A stretch of DNA of 64,000 nucleotides from Anabaena sp. 4-3 (GCF_001597745.1 NZ_LUHJ01000061.1:205997-269996); one strand, 5' to 3'; positions 25,067-35,272 are shown, counted from the stretch's first letter. Notes: generated from the sequence alone by a model not told the origin. A program made the numbers and translations.

Positions 25067-27379
25067 TTGTCGTCTGGTAATCATTTAGAAAACGAAGAAT
25101 CCACAACCGAGCATTTACCACCCAACAGACTGGTGAAAGCAAGGCAGGTACTGCACCAGATGAGCAGTGTCACCTCTGGGATGATGAGCAGGATCAGTAG
25201 CCGAGAACGTCCAATCTATCGGCGTTGGTGGTTATGGACAGGTTTGAGTGTAGGGGGTGGGATCATTGCTTTTAACTATTGGATATCGACAATAGATCAG
25301 ACACTACCCGATAAATCGGAACTGCAAACGGTGATCCGCGAGCAAACATTAACAATCAAAGCTGTGGATGGCAGTATATTACAACAGCAAGGGGAAGCAA
25401 CTAGAGAAGCACTGAATTTAGAACAGATACCAGACAACCTGAAAAACGCCTTTATTGCGATTGAGGATAGAAGATTTGAGCAACATAGTGGCGTTGATCC
25501 TCAAGGAATTATTCGAGCAGCTATAAATAATTTGCGCTCGCAAAATATCGTAGAAGGTGGTAGTACCATCACCCAACAGTTAGCTAGGATTCTGTTTCTC
25601 AACCAAGAACGCACAGTCTGGCGCAAAGTCAAAGAAATCCGCCTCGCCCAAAAACTAGAAACTGAGTTAACAAAAGACCAAATTTTAGAGCGTTATTTAA
25701 ATTTAGTGTATTTGGGAGCAGGGGCTTATGGTGTAGCCGATGCGGCCTGGGTGTACTTCAGTAAACCAGTAGATCAACTCACTTTGGCAGAAACAGCCAC
25801 CATTGCAGGGCTTGCCCCAGCACCCAGCACCTATTCCCCAGCCACTAATCCCGCACTTGCCAAACAAAGACGCAATTTAGTCTTGCAAAGGATGCAAGAA
25901 GACGGATTTATCACAGCTGCCGAAAGACAAGCCGCATCACAAGCAGCAATCCAACTCAAACCCAGTTTACCTAAGCGGCTACAAGTAGCAGCCCCTTACT
26001 TTAGTAGCTACATTCTGCAAGAATTACCAAAGTACGTTCCGGCGGATGTTCTCGCCAAGGGAGGGTTAACCGTAGAAACCAGCTTAAACCCAAATTGGCA
26101 AAAAGCAGCTGAAGCCGCAGTAGCGAAAACCCTGAAAAATCAAGGACGCTGGCAAAAGTTTACACAAGCAGCATTGGTAGCCATTGATCCCCGCAACGGT
26201 GAAATTCAGGCGATGGTGGGGGGGAAAAACTTTGGCAAAAATCAATTTAATCGCGTCACCCAAGCCCAACGTCAACCAGGCTCAACATTTAAAACCTTTG
26301 TTTATGCAGCCGCGATCGCCACAGGTAAAAATCCCAACGACAGCTATTTAGATGCGCCTTTTGTTGTTGATGACTACGAACCCAAAAACTACGGTAGAAC
26401 CTTCCGGGGTAGGATGAGTATGCGTGATGCCCTGACGCGTTCTGTGAATGTGGTAGCGGTGAAAGTATTACTAGATGTCGGATTTGATCCTATTATTAAC
26501 GTAGCCCATAACATGGGCATTAAATCTAATCTGCTACCTACCTACTCACTAGCTCTCGGTTCCAATGAAGTCACGTTACTAGAACTAACTAGCGCGTATG
26601 GTAGCTTTGCCACGCAAGGATTATACACTCAGCCTCATGGTATCCGTCGCATCCTCAACCGCAAAGGCGAAGTCATCTGGTCAGTCGATTTTCAACCCAA
26701 GCGAGTCATTGACCCGACTACAGCCGCCATCATGACTTGGATGCTACGCAACGTTGTAGAAGCTGGTACAGGTGCAGCCGCCCAATTAGGTAATCGACCA
26801 GTAGCCGGAAAAACAGGTACTTCCGATGAAGCCCGTGATTTGTGGTTTATTGGCTACATTCCCCAAGTAGTAGCGGGGGTGTGGTTAGGTAATGATAACA
26901 ACCGTCCCACCTCTGGTAGTAGTGGTAGTGCGGCTTACACTTGGCATGAATTTATGGAAGTTGCAGTTGAGGGGATGCCAATAGATAAGTTTCCCCCCAA
27001 ACCTCAACTAGAAGGTCGCAAAGGCAGCATCAAAGCTAAACCGATTAAGCCTAAAAAAATCATCAATGGTTCTCTTAACGCTGATGAAAAATCAGACCAA
27101 CAGGAAACCAGACCATCCAGAAGACGCAGCAGCCGTTACCAACAAACAGATAATAACTCCAATTCCAACTCATCCAGAAGACGGCGGCGTTATCGCCGTA
27201 GCGAAGCATCCAGTTCTAGTGCGGTTGCTGCTCCTCCCAGAAGAAGGCGCACCGGAACAGTAGAATCAGGTTCTTCTACACCTTCTAGTTCTAGACAGTC
27301 TTCATCTCCAACCAGTTCCCCATCCCCTAAACCCTCTTGGCGTGAACGACTCAGACCGAGGTCATCTAATTCGGATTGA
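25067..27379 (+). CDS. Bifunctional class A penicillin-binding protein
   Basis: The 770-residue product has a short cytosolic N-terminus, one membrane segment (about 53-75), a GT51 glycosyltransferase domain (EDRRFEQHSGVD, EGGSTITQQLAR, KVKEIRLAQKLE, RYLNLVYLG) and a transpeptidase domain with STFK (in RQPGSTFKTFVY), SVN (in TRSVNVVAVK) and KTGT (in VAGKTGTSDEARDLW). It polymerises and cross-links peptidoglycan in the periplasm. The last 120 residues are a Ser/Arg/Pro-rich, basic, probably disordered tail. The start is TTG with a near-perfect Shine-Dalgarno. The TGA stop is followed at once by a GTCATTA heptamer array. Confidence 0.93.
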   Translation: MSSGNHLENEESTTEHLPPNRLVKARQVLHQMSSVTSGMMSRISSRERPIYRRWWLWTGLSVGGGIIAFNYWISTIDQTLPDKSELQTVIREQTLTIKAVDGSILQQQGEATREALNLEQIPDNLKNAFIAIEDRRFEQHSGVDPQGIIRAAINNLRSQNIVEGGSTITQQLARILFLNQERTVWRKVKEIRLAQKLETELTKDQILERYLNLVYLGAGAYGVADAAWVYFSKPVDQLTLAETATIAGLAPAPSTYSPATNPALAKQRRNLVLQRMQEDGFITAAERQAASQAAIQLKPSLPKRLQVAAPYFSSYILQELPKYVPADVLAKGGLTVETSLNPNWQKAAEAAVAKTLKNQGRWQKFTQAALVAIDPRNGEIQAMVGGKNFGKNQFNRVTQAQRQPGSTFKTFVYAAAIATGKNPNDSYLDAPFVVDDYEPKNYGRTFRGRMSMRDALTRSVNVVAVKVLLDVGFDPIINVAHNMGIKSNLLPTYSLALGSNEVTLLELTSAYGSFATQGLYTQPHGIRRILNRKGEVIWSVDFQPKRVIDPTTAAIMTWMLRNVVEAGTGAAAQLGNRPVAGKTGTSDEARDLWFIGYIPQVVAGVWLGNDNNRPTSGSSGSAAYTWHEFMEVAVEGMPIDKFPPKPQLEGRKGSIKAKPIKPKKIINGSLNADEKSDQQETRPSRRRSSRYQQTDNNSNSNSSRRRRRYRRSEASSSSAVAAPPRRRRTGTVESGSSTPSSSRQSSSPTSSPSPKPSWRERLRPRSSNSD

Positions 27380-27429
27380 GTCATTAGTCATTAGTCATTA
27401 GTCATTAGTCATTAGTCATTGGTCATTAG
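27380..27429 (+). repeat. Heptamer tandem repeat GTCATTA, about 7 copies
   Basis: Begins immediately after the stop codon of the penicillin-binding protein and separates it from the convergent methyltransferase gene. Confidence 0.9.
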
Positions 27430-27432
27430 TTT

Positions 27433-27485
27433 CTCTCCTCCGCTTCCTCCGCTTCCTCCGCTTCCTCCACTCCCCTGTTCCCCTA
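27433..27485 (+). repeat. Tandem repeat CTTCCTCCG
   Basis: Nonamer units CTTCCTCCG/CTTCCTCCA adjoin the heptamer array and reach the stop codon of the methyltransferase gene on the minus strand. Confidence 0.85.
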
Positions 27486-28319
27486 TATCTTTTGGGCTAT
27501 GTGAACGGCTGAGAGAAATGAGACGGGTATACTGGTGATGGAGTGTCTTTCTAATGCTTTCCTTAAAGCTGACAATAAAGCATTTCTCTGCTGGGTGTCT
27601 AAAGCTATATATGGTGCTAAGGTGCTTAAAAGCAAGAAATAATCATCTATGCTATAAGTCAGTTCACAAGGTAATTCTTCAGATACTAGACACTTAAACA
27701 AACCAGAGTTAGTCACAGCCTGTGCAAATCTTCTGAGATAGTTTTGTTGAGTTTCCCTTTCTTCATAGCTTGCCAAACTGGAAACTTGAGTTTGATAAAC
27801 CTCATGTAAAACTTGATAAATTTCATACTGTGGTTGGGGTGTCATATTCCACAGCAAAATCAAAAATCCATCTTCTTTTAAAGCATCGGCGGCTTTTGCA
27901 TACCCCATTTCTGGGGAAACCCAATGAAAAGAAGTTGCAGCTAACACAGCATTGAACTTTCCTGGCTCTAGCTGCCATTCTTCAAATGAGGTATTGGTAA
28001 TTTCTACGGAGGGATATTGTCTACAGTTTTGTCGAGCTAGTTGACAAAGTTTTTGGCTTGGTTCTAGACACAGCATTGCGAAGCCCAATTGAGCAAAAGC
28101 CGTCGTCGCAGTTCCAGGGCCGCATCCAATTTCTAAAATAATTGCATCTTGTGGAAGTTGGGCTAACTCTACAGCACGGTGAATCAGTGCTTGAGGATAG
28201 CGTGGTCTGGTTTGATGATAAGCATCAGCTACTTCGCTATACCAATTTTTTCTCTGCTGCGAAGTGTAGATATTTGATAATTGCTGATACCAATTTTTTC
28301 TTTGTTCAAAATCTTTCAT
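27483..28319 (-). CDS. Class I SAM-dependent methyltransferase
   Basis: The product shows motif I ILEIGCGPGTATTAFAQLG, motif II MLCLEPSQKLCQLA and a post-motif FNAVLAATSFHWV, the pattern of Methyltransf_11 proteins that methylate small molecules; the HWV segment resembles trans-aconitate/tocopherol-type methyltransferases but the substrate is unknown. The N-terminus holds an internal duplication, QRKNWYQQL then QRKNWYSEV, about 18 residues apart. I start at the ATG at 28319 (278 residues); a GTG at 28343 would add eight residues. It follows the SasA-like gene on the same strand by about 70 bp. Confidence 0.8.
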   Translation of the reverse strand: MKDFEQRKNWYQQLSNIYTSQQRKNWYSEVADAYHQTRPRYPQALIHRAVELAQLPQDAIILEIGCGPGTATTAFAQLGFAMLCLEPSQKLCQLARQNCRQYPSVEITNTSFEEWQLEPGKFNAVLAATSFHWVSPEMGYAKAADALKEDGFLILLWNMTPQPQYEIYQVLHEVYQTQVSSLASYEERETQQNYLRRFAQAVTNSGLFKCLVSEELPCELTYSIDDYFLLLSTLAPYIALDTQQRNALLSALRKALERHSITSIPVSFLSAVHIAQKI

Positions 28320-28386
28320 AGCAAGCTTGAGAGCAATTTCCACAATGTTGGGAATACATCAATGGAAAATTCCACATCCCAGAGGA

Positions 28387-29640
28387 TTACAAAGGGTAAA
28401 CCGGCAAAGTAAAGTGAAACCATGCACCACCGTTTGGGCTAGAGTCTACCCAGATTTGACCGTAATGCGCCCGGATAATACGTTGGCATAAACAAAGACC
28501 AATACCGTAACCTTCTGTACTTTCGTCCCGTTCTAGGCGATAGTGGTTTTCAAAAATGCGATCGCGATTTTCTGGGGGAATACCAGGGCCAGTATCGCCA
28601 ATACTAAACTGCACTTTTTGCGTAGTCCGATGCAATCCAGCAACAGTGATTTTACCAAAATCTGGTGTATATTTTATGGCATTATCTAACAAATTAATTA
28701 AGACTTGGTGGATGCGTTCCGGGTCAGCATATACACAAGGTAAATCTTTAGGTATATCGGTTTCTATGATTTGGGATTTGGCTGTGTAGCGATCGCGCAA
28801 TTCTGCTAGGACATCTAAACACAGTTCACCGAGTTGTGTCTTCTGGGGTGTGATGGGAAACTCTGTATCATTTCCTCGCCCGACTTGTAACAGTTCCGCG
28901 ATCATCCTGTCGATGGTTTTGGTTTGATTGCGGGCTTGCTTTAACAAATGAGCGATTAATGCGGGTTTGAGACGCTGAAATTCGCCTGTTTCGGAATTAT
29001 AGTTAGATTGTAGAGTTTCTATAGCGATCGCCGCAGCCGTTAACGGATTGCGGAGGTCGTGCGCTAGCATCCCAATGATTCTATCTTTAAATTGTAGCTG
29101 CTCTAACAGTTTCTCCTTTTCTTGTTTGAGATGAAATATCTCATCAGAAAGTTTGATGAGTTCTGCCGAAACCGCCACAGAATAAATTGGCGACTGTGGT
29201 TGTGATATACGACCGTTGTCATCTATACGTTCTTGTAAGTCTTCCTGCAATTGGTGATAAGTTTCTACAGCTGCCACCCAGCGCGGCCACCAAGTTTTCA
29301 ATTGGACAATGATGTTGCTGCCAGCTAGAATTTGCCTCGGTTCTGGGTGAATTTTAACTAAAGCCGGTGTCGCCACTAATTTAAAGTGTTCTGCCAAATA
29401 GGGTTGTTGCCTAACGTCTATAATTTGCAGTTCAAATTTATACTCAGCCTTTAATTCTTTTAAGTAAGCACGGATACGCTGCACCTGTTGCTTGGACTTT
29501 GGTCGTCCATCAATAAACAGAAGCAGCTGGAGCGGAGCCTCAGAATAAATAGGCTGATCCTGGGAAACTTGCATGTAATCTTGTTTCAACACTGGTAACA
29601 ACCTGGCGGCACTTTGCAGAAATTTAGAATAGACTGACAC
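28387..29640 (-). CDS. sasA: SasA-like KaiC-interacting histidine kinase
   Basis: The 417-residue product has an N-terminal KaiB-like thioredoxin-fold domain (about 36-125; [20 protein letters not shown] and [19 protein letters not shown]), a coiled coil (about 160-190), a HisKA domain with His194 in [11 protein letters not shown] and a HATPase_c domain with [21 protein letters not shown] and [10 protein letters not shown]. This order is that of SasA, the kinase that reads the phosphorylation state of KaiC and passes output to RpaA. No kai or rpaA gene is in the window. The start is a GTG at 29640; an in-frame stop lies directly upstream. It is divergent from the exported protein at 29720. 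Confidence 0.92.
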   Translation of the reverse strand: MSVYSKFLQSAARLLPVLKQDYMQVSQDQPIYSEAPLQLLLFIDGRPKSKQQVQRIRAYLKELKAEYKFELQIIDVRQQPYLAEHFKLVATPALVKIHPEPRQILAGSNIIVQLKTWWPRWVAAVETYHQLQEDLQERIDDNGRISQPQSPIYSVAVSAELIKLSDEIFHLKQEKEKLLEQLQFKDRIIGMLAHDLRNPLTAAAIAIETLQSNYNSETGEFQRLKPALIAHLLKQARNQTKTIDRMIAELLQVGRGNDTEFPITPQKTQLGELCLDVLAELRDRYTAKSQIIETDIPKDLPCVYADPERIHQVLINLLDNAIKYTPDFGKITVAGLHRTTQKVQFSIGDTGPGIPPENRDRIFENHYRLERDESTEGYGIGLCLCQRIIRAHYGQIWVDSSPNGGAWFHFTLPVYPL

Positions 29641-29719
29641 TTGTCAATGGTCGTTCTTGTTTCTCAATTTAATATCTATTTTAGATTTTGCATACTCCTA
29701 TCTGACCAGGGTTTTGACG

Positions 29720-31228
29720 ATGAGATACATATTTTTGAGCGTTTTGCTTCCATTTTGTTTAACTGGTGTTTCGAGAAGCGTTCTGGCTGGGCCATATCCG
29801 TCTTCACCTTCTGATAATCATACTCTGGCTTCCGAGCCAATTAATGAAAATTTTTATACTCAAGCCCAGAGATTGATGCAGCAACAGCTAGATTTTATTG
29901 CTCGTGTTGAGCAAGCGTTAGTTTCTCCTGATGCGAATCGGATGCGGGTGGTGCGGGGACAATTAATTTTCCACACGAAAAACACAGAACGTTTTCTCAA
30001 GCGTCAATCCCAAAATCCCCAAAGTTTATGTAGTCACAGAGATACTTCCCCTATACCTAGCCAGTTAACTCAACCACAAGTAGAAATTTATTGCGCCTTG
30101 TATGCTTCTAGCCAGGAATTATTAAAACTTACGCCAGTGCTAGATCAGTTGTTGTCTCGACGGGGTGAATTAGCTTTAGTCAGAGAGTTACCTTTAGTTA
30201 GTGGTGAACGACTATCAGATCCCGTGCTGGCAATTGCACCTGTGCAGCGTCCCAATTTGGGAAAACCGGCGACACCCTTCGCAACCAGAGAGGCAAATCT
30301 AGCACCAATCAATCAAGCTGCATCCACATCTAGTCCTTTACCGATTGTCGGTAGAGTGGGCAAGACAGCTATAGCTAATTATCGTCCACCTGTACAACCT
30401 GCGATCGCACCACCAGCAAATGCACTGACTGTTTTGGCTAATGCCAAGGGATTTTTAACAGCAGCCCAAGTGGCACTTCCTGCGGGTACTCAATTAACAG
30501 ACTCCCAGGAAACTGCTGCTGCCCTTGATCGTTTTGCTTACGGATTAGATCCCCAAGAACCACAAACTTACGCCCAGTTTTTGCAACTACCACGCACGGG
30601 AATTTTTCGCGTATTAGCTGCTGCTGCTTACCAACGTCCACTGAATACTTTGTGGAATCGGCTGCAACCTAGCGTCAGTCAGCGTTATCCTTTCCCTATT
30701 TTGAGTGATGCTCAAACAGGTTTTAAACCTAGTTTAACACTGGAGTTAATCGGCGATCGCTTCCAAATGCAGCACCCTGGAGTAGATTACAGTTTCATGG
30801 TAGATGTGGGAGATATCCCCTTGGAGAAATTAGATCACAAACTGAGTGCTATAGTCTCACCCACAAGGGAATTTCTGCTCAATTACCAGCCTCCCCAACA
30901 ATTAGAAGCTTTGCAAGTAGAAAGACGGAGATTTTTAACTGGCAAACATCAACACTTCCATCAAAATCGAGTCATGTTAGCTAGTGCGCCCGCCAAATTA
31001 AATCATACTTATTTAGTGCGATCGCTGCAATTCCAACTCCCAGAGATGATTTTAAATAGTCAGCTAATTCCTACGGCAAAACAACGCTACATAAAGCAAT
31101 TAAAACAAATACAAAGCAGTGATCTCATAGTCGCCTTCCGACCCGTGCGACAACGTGCCGACGGCAGCTATACTATACTGTGGCGAGTCATACACGAGCT
31201 ACCAGCCCCGCAAATTGTCCAGCTATGA
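29720..31228 (+). CDS. Exported protein of unknown function
   Basis: The 502-residue product starts with a classical signal peptide (MRYIFLSVLLPFCLTG... with cleavage near SVLAG), followed by a helical region (NFYTQAQRLMQQQLDFIARVEQAL), a Pro/Ala-rich linker at about 160-245, and a mixed alpha/beta C-terminal half containing a repeated-looking RFLTGKHQHFHQNR segment. I do not recognise a domain. It is probably periplasmic or cell-wall associated. I use the ATG at 29720, which precedes the signal peptide and has AGGG 8-12 nt upstream; an earlier in-frame start at 29657 would bury the signal. It is adjacent to another exported protein in the same direction. Confidence 0.6.
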   Translation: MRYIFLSVLLPFCLTGVSRSVLAGPYPSSPSDNHTLASEPINENFYTQAQRLMQQQLDFIARVEQALVSPDANRMRVVRGQLIFHTKNTERFLKRQSQNPQSLCSHRDTSPIPSQLTQPQVEIYCALYASSQELLKLTPVLDQLLSRRGELALVRELPLVSGERLSDPVLAIAPVQRPNLGKPATPFATREANLAPINQAASTSSPLPIVGRVGKTAIANYRPPVQPAIAPPANALTVLANAKGFLTAAQVALPAGTQLTDSQETAAALDRFAYGLDPQEPQTYAQFLQLPRTGIFRVLAAAAYQRPLNTLWNRLQPSVSQRYPFPILSDAQTGFKPSLTLELIGDRFQMQHPGVDYSFMVDVGDIPLEKLDHKLSAIVSPTREFLLNYQPPQQLEALQVERRRFLTGKHQHFHQNRVMLASAPAKLNHTYLVRSLQFQLPEMILNSQLIPTAKQRYIKQLKQIQSSDLIVAFRPVRQRADGSYTILWRVIHELPAPQIVQL

Positions 31229-31358
31229 GGGACTGGGGACTGGGGACTGGGTATTGGGGACTGGGGAAGATGAGGTAGACAAGGGAAGGGAGAAATTCTT
31301 TAACAGTCAACAGTCAACAATCAACAATTTTGAATTTTGAATTTTGAATTTTGAATTG
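31228..31358 (+). repeat. Block of several tandem repeats
   Basis: GGGACTG units (31228-31266), CAGTCAA units near 31303-31325 and TTTTGAA/TTTTGAATTTTGAA units (31326-31357) follow each other between the two exported-protein genes. Confidence 0.85.
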
Positions 31359-31454
31359 ATTAGTCTCCCTCATCCCCTAAAAATCTACAACCGCTCACGA
31401 TAAACCACCCCAGTCTGCGCTAGGGTAGGAATTGACACGCGTTTGTGATTTCCT

Positions 31455-32828
31455 GTGCTTTTGTGTAAACGTCCAGTCACATTTTTCAGTTTGGCTGTTT
31501 TACTAACTTTGCTATCAGCCTGTGGCAATACTCCTACTGCCAAAAACTGGGAACAGTCTTTGGCAGCAGATCCCAGGCTACAAAGTAACCCAGTTATTTT
31601 TGGGCAAAATCCAGCCAGTGAACCGCTATCGGGGCAGAATCAAACCTCAGTGCAATTACCTGCGGATTTTCCCCAAGAAATTCCTATATATACGAATGCT
31701 AAACTAGAAGAAATTACTCCAGCTAGTGGTGCAGATAACAGGGTATCAGCGCGCTGGCTGAGTTCTGAACCCAGCAATTTTATCACGAGCTTTTACCGTA
31801 GTCAGTTTCAGAAAGACAACTGGCAGATTTTACAACAACCCACAGATGATGTAGAAGGTAGTTTTGCAGCTCGTCGCAACGATTTGCTGGTGAATGTCTC
31901 TATTCAACCTCAATCAGTGACTAATCCCGCACCGAACCAACCACAAGCGGCGACATTAATCAAGATTGAGTATGTCAGGAATAGTACAGCAACTACGCCA
32001 GGCACGTCAACAGTAACCGCTAATAATCCTACCCAAGCAGGTGATCCAAAATTTATCGGCCCTGTACCTCCCGCTAGCTGGGGTAGTATAGCGGAGAACC
32101 AAACACCAGCCTCAACATTATCATCTCAAGTTTTTAGTGATTTGAGCAAAGCACCCGAACAACTGCGCCAATATATCGAAGATTTAGGGGCGTTAGGTGT
32201 GTTCACATCCGCCGCTTCAGCCACTAAAACTAATTCCTATACAACGACTAACCAATTTGAACCGAGCAAAATTACTACCCGTCGAGAATATGCCCGTTGG
32301 CTAGTGACGGCGAATAATGCTATGTATGCCAACAATCCAGCTAAACAAATTCGCCTGGCATCAGAAACTACCCAACCTTCTTTTAGTGATGTGTCGTCTC
32401 AAGATCCTGATTTTCCAGTGATTCAGGGGTTAGCTGAAGCTGGGTTAATTCCTAGTGCCTTATCTGGAGATTCTACAGCAGTTTTGTTCCGTCCTGATGC
32501 ACCTTTAACACGGGAACAACTGCTACTGTGGAAAGTACCTCTAGATACGCGTCAAGCTTTACCTGCGGCTAATCTCGCAGCTGTTAAGGAAACTTGGGGT
32601 TTCCAAGATACGGGTAAAATTGACCCTAAAGCGTTGAGAGCAATTTTAGCTGATTTCCAAAATGGTGAACAAGCAAATATTCGCCGTGTGTTTGGTTATA
32701 CAACTTTGTTGCAACCGAAAAAACCAGTAACTCGTGCAGAAGCGGCGGCGGCGTTGTGGTATTTCGGTACTCAGGGCGAGGGTATATCGGCTAATGAAGC
32801 GCAGCAATTACAGCGATCGCCAACCTAA
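31455..32828 (+). CDS. Lipoprotein with S-layer-homology-like (SLH) domains
   Basis: The 457-residue product has a lipoprotein signal (PVTFFSLAVLLTLLSACG, Cys near 23), a middle region (about 60-160) and a C-terminal part with SLH-like motifs: FEPSKITTRREYARWLVTAN, then PSFSDVSSQDPDFPVIQGLAEAGLI, FRPDAPLTREQLLLW and LQPKKPVTRAEAAAALWYFG. SLH modules in cyanobacteria usually bind the peptidoglycan-linked polymer and tie the outer membrane or S-layer to the wall. The start is a GTG at 31455 (TTG at 31461 is an alternative) without a clear ribosome site. The transmembrane/lipobox pattern supports an outer- or inner-membrane lipoprotein. Confidence 0.8.
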   Translation: MLLCKRPVTFFSLAVLLTLLSACGNTPTAKNWEQSLAADPRLQSNPVIFGQNPASEPLSGQNQTSVQLPADFPQEIPIYTNAKLEEITPASGADNRVSARWLSSEPSNFITSFYRSQFQKDNWQILQQPTDDVEGSFAARRNDLLVNVSIQPQSVTNPAPNQPQAATLIKIEYVRNSTATTPGTSTVTANNPTQAGDPKFIGPVPPASWGSIAENQTPASTLSSQVFSDLSKAPEQLRQYIEDLGALGVFTSAASATKTNSYTTTNQFEPSKITTRREYARWLVTANNAMYANNPAKQIRLASETTQPSFSDVSSQDPDFPVIQGLAEAGLIPSALSGDSTAVLFRPDAPLTREQLLLWKVPLDTRQALPAANLAAVKETWGFQDTGKIDPKALRAILADFQNGEQANIRRVFGYTTLLQPKKPVTRAEAAAALWYFGTQGEGISANEAQQLQRSPT

Positions 32829-33184
32829 CATATATAATTATTTGACCAAAGGAATGGGATACAAGCCCCGCCCTTGCAGTTAGTAGTTAGTAGGGTGCGT
32901 CAGTATGAATATTTTCTTGGTATAGCTAGGTTTCTCGTACTGACGCACCCGACATTTTGGATATTTTTTTATCTCATTGAGGGTGGGCTTTACCTCACCT
33001 CGATATATTGCCCTTAAATCCTAAAAATCCCTGAAAAATCAATCTTGTCTGTGATTTTTCCTGATATGTTATTGATAGCTACGTAAACTTACTTACATAA
33101 AATCGCTAAGCTCTGCACTAGGTAGGGTGGATTTTTCAGTAAATTTATCAAGCTGGCTGGACTTTAACATTTCAGTATGAAGAT
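32829..33184. other. Intergenic region, 356 bp
   Basis: Contains the palindrome at 32893-32950 and AT-rich sequence leading to the GDSL esterase gene. No promoter box is convincing. Confidence 0.45.
32893..32950. repeat. Palindromic repeat, perfect 13-bp arms
   Basis: GGGTGCGTCAGTA (32893-32905) and TACTGACGCACCC (32938-32950) are exact inverted copies around a 32-bp loop. The GTAGGGTGCGT motif recurs singly at 41104-41112 and in altered form near 35371. Confidence 0.75.
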
Positions 33185-34207
33185 ATGAAGACAAAAATTA
33201 TAGCGGCAGGATTTGTCATCTTTTCTGTGATGTTGCCGCTTGAAGCTAAGGCTCAGAGTTTTAGCGGCATGTATGTATTTGGCGATAGTTTAGCTGATAC
33301 TGGTAATATCTTTAACCTAACCAATGGGGCTGTAAATCCAGTAACGGCTATTCCACCAAGTCCACCATATTATTCAGGACGCTTTTCTAATGGCCCGATC
33401 TGGGTGGATTATGTAGGACAACAGTTAGGATTACAACCTACTTTAGTAACTCATATATTGCCTAATCAGCCACTTCCTACTCAGGGTATTAACTTTGCTA
33501 TGGGTGGGGCTAATTCAGGATTCGGTAATGCAGTTGTTCCTAACGCCCCCTTACCAGGAGTATTACAGCAAGTTCAGGGTTTTGTAGCAGGAAATAATGG
33601 ACAGCCCGTAGACCCTAACGCGCTTTATGCTGTAGTGGGAGGTGCAAATGATTACCTTTTCCCGTCATCACTTAGTCATCCTCATCAGCCTAAGCCTTAC
33701 ACCCATATATCCCAAGCTGTACATACCCTAGCAGCCGCAGGTGCTAAAAACATTGTAGTATTTAACCTGCCAGATTTGGGTAAACTACCAGGGGCTAGTC
33801 TACCAGGGCGGAATCCTGCTGATTTGACCGCAGCGACTTTAGAGTTTAACTCAAATTTAACTAAGGATTTGGCAACTATTCGTCAAAACCCAAATATTAA
33901 TCTCAGGGAAGTTAATGTTTATTCTCTAGTCAATCGTTGGCGTGCATCTCCTGAGAAATTCGGTTTTTCTAATGTTACCGATGCTTGCTTTTCAGTAGCG
34001 AATGCTACAAGTTGTAGTAATCCAAATGAGTATTTATTTTGGGATCCTCTCCATCCTTCAAGTCAAGCTCATAAAATGATAGCAGAGGCGGTAGCCGTAC
34101 CTGAACCTTCAGAAACGATGATGACTTTAGCACTTGCTGCTGTGGGTACACTAGGTTTCCTCAAGCGTCAACGTCAAAAGTCAAAGTTGACTGGGGTGGG
34201 TAAGTAA
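33185..34207 (+). CDS. GDSL-family esterase/lipase with PEP-CTERM sorting signal
   Basis: The 340-residue product has an N-terminal signal peptide (cleavage near AKAQS), block I YVFGDSLADTGN with the nucleophile Ser35, the block III GGANDYLF segment and the DPLHPSSQAH catalytic Asp/His segment, all typical of plant-type GDSL esterases. The C-terminus ends in VPEPS, a hydrophobic helix and a KRQRQK basic cluster, a PEP-CTERM signal that in other bacteria is processed by exosortase and marks exported, often surface, proteins. It probably hydrolyses an ester outside the membrane; the substrate is unknown. The start is the ATG at 33185. It lies 21 bp before the M42 peptidase gene. Confidence 0.88.
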   Translation: MKTKIIAAGFVIFSVMLPLEAKAQSFSGMYVFGDSLADTGNIFNLTNGAVNPVTAIPPSPPYYSGRFSNGPIWVDYVGQQLGLQPTLVTHILPNQPLPTQGINFAMGGANSGFGNAVVPNAPLPGVLQQVQGFVAGNNGQPVDPNALYAVVGGANDYLFPSSLSHPHQPKPYTHISQAVHTLAAAGAKNIVVFNLPDLGKLPGASLPGRNPADLTAATLEFNSNLTKDLATIRQNPNINLREVNVYSLVNRWRASPEKFGFSNVTDACFSVANATSCSNPNEYLFWDPLHPSSQAHKMIAEAVAVPEPSETMMTLALAAVGTLGFLKRQRQKSKLTGVGK

Positions 34208-34228
34208 TTTTTTGAGCTAGCTAAATTC

Positions 34229-35272
34229 ATGTGGACTAACGATCGCTTATTTGAAACTATAGCCGAATTGGTGATGCAGCACTCTCCTAGCGGTGCCGAA
34301 ACGGAAATTAATCAATTTCTGATGCAGCAATTTGCTGCGCTAGGTGTACCAACTTGGTGCGATCGCGCGGATAATATCATCGCCAAAATTCCTGGTAAAA
34401 TTTCCGATAGAGCGATCGCCATTACTGCCCACAAAGATGAAATAGGCGCGATAGTTAAAAATATCGCTGAAGACGGTAAGGTAGAAGTTCGCAAACTGGG
34501 CGGTGCTTACCCTTGGGTTTACGGTGAAGGTGTTGTAGACTTATTGGGAGATAATGAAACTATTAGCGGCATTCTCAGTTTTGGTTCGCGTCACGTTTCC
34601 CATGAATCACCGCAAAAAGTCCAGCAAGAAGATACAGCCGTCAAATGGGAAAACGCTTGGATTGAAACTAAACTCACAACTGCGGAATTAGAAGCGGCTG
34701 GTATTCGTCCCGGTACGAGAATGGTAATTGGGAAGCATCGCAAGCATCCTATTAGGTTAAAGGATCATATTGCTAGCTATACGTTAGATAATAAAGCATC
34801 TGTGGCAATTTTGCTAGCTTTGGCGCAACATTTACAACAGCCAGCAGTCGATGTTTATTTAGTCGCTTCCGCTAAGGAAGAAGTAGGAGCAATTGGAGCG
34901 TTATTTTTTACCCAAAATCAAAGTTTAGACGCTTTAATTGCTTTAGAAATTTGTCCGTTATCGCCAGAATATCCGGTGAAAGATGGGGAAAATCCGGTGC
35001 TTTTATCGCAGGATGCCTATGGGATATATGATGAGGGGTTAAATGGACAGTTACGCCAATGTGCTAAAAAGTTAGATATGCCGATACAATTAGCGACATT
35101 GAGTCAGTTTGGTAGTGATGCTTCGATTGCTATGAAGTTTGGTCATGTTGGGCGTGCTGCTTGTTTGGCTTTTCCTACTCAAAATACCCACGGTTATGAA
35201 ATTGCTCATTTGGGTGCAATTAGTAATTGTGTTAGTTTATTGAAAGCTTTTTGTGAGACTGATTTTGAGTAG
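34229..35272 (+). CDS. M42-family metallo-aminopeptidase
   Basis: The 347-residue product fits M42 (glutamyl aminopeptidase/FrvX type), a cytosolic dinuclear metal peptidase forming large tetrahedral complexes. The metal ligands and catalytic residues are visible: AITAHKDEIGAIV (His68, Asp70), YTLDNKASVAIL (bridging Asp), ASAKEEVGAIGA (catalytic Glu and ligand Glu), LIALEICPLS (acidic ligand) and THGYEIAHL (His). The length is normal. The ATG at 34229 is the start. It lies 21 bp after the GDSL esterase gene and could be co-transcribed with it, although the two act in different compartments. Confidence 0.9.
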   Translation: MWTNDRLFETIAELVMQHSPSGAETEINQFLMQQFAALGVPTWCDRADNIIAKIPGKISDRAIAITAHKDEIGAIVKNIAEDGKVEVRKLGGAYPWVYGEGVVDLLGDNETISGILSFGSRHVSHESPQKVQQEDTAVKWENAWIETKLTTAELEAAGIRPGTRMVIGKHRKHPIRLKDHIASYTLDNKASVAILLALAQHLQQPAVDVYLVASAKEEVGAIGALFFTQNQSLDALIALEICPLSPEYPVKDGENPVLLSQDAYGIYDEGLNGQLRQCAKKLDMPIQLATLSQFGSDASIAMKFGHVGRAACLAFPTQNTHGYEIAHLGAISNCVSLLKAFCETDFE

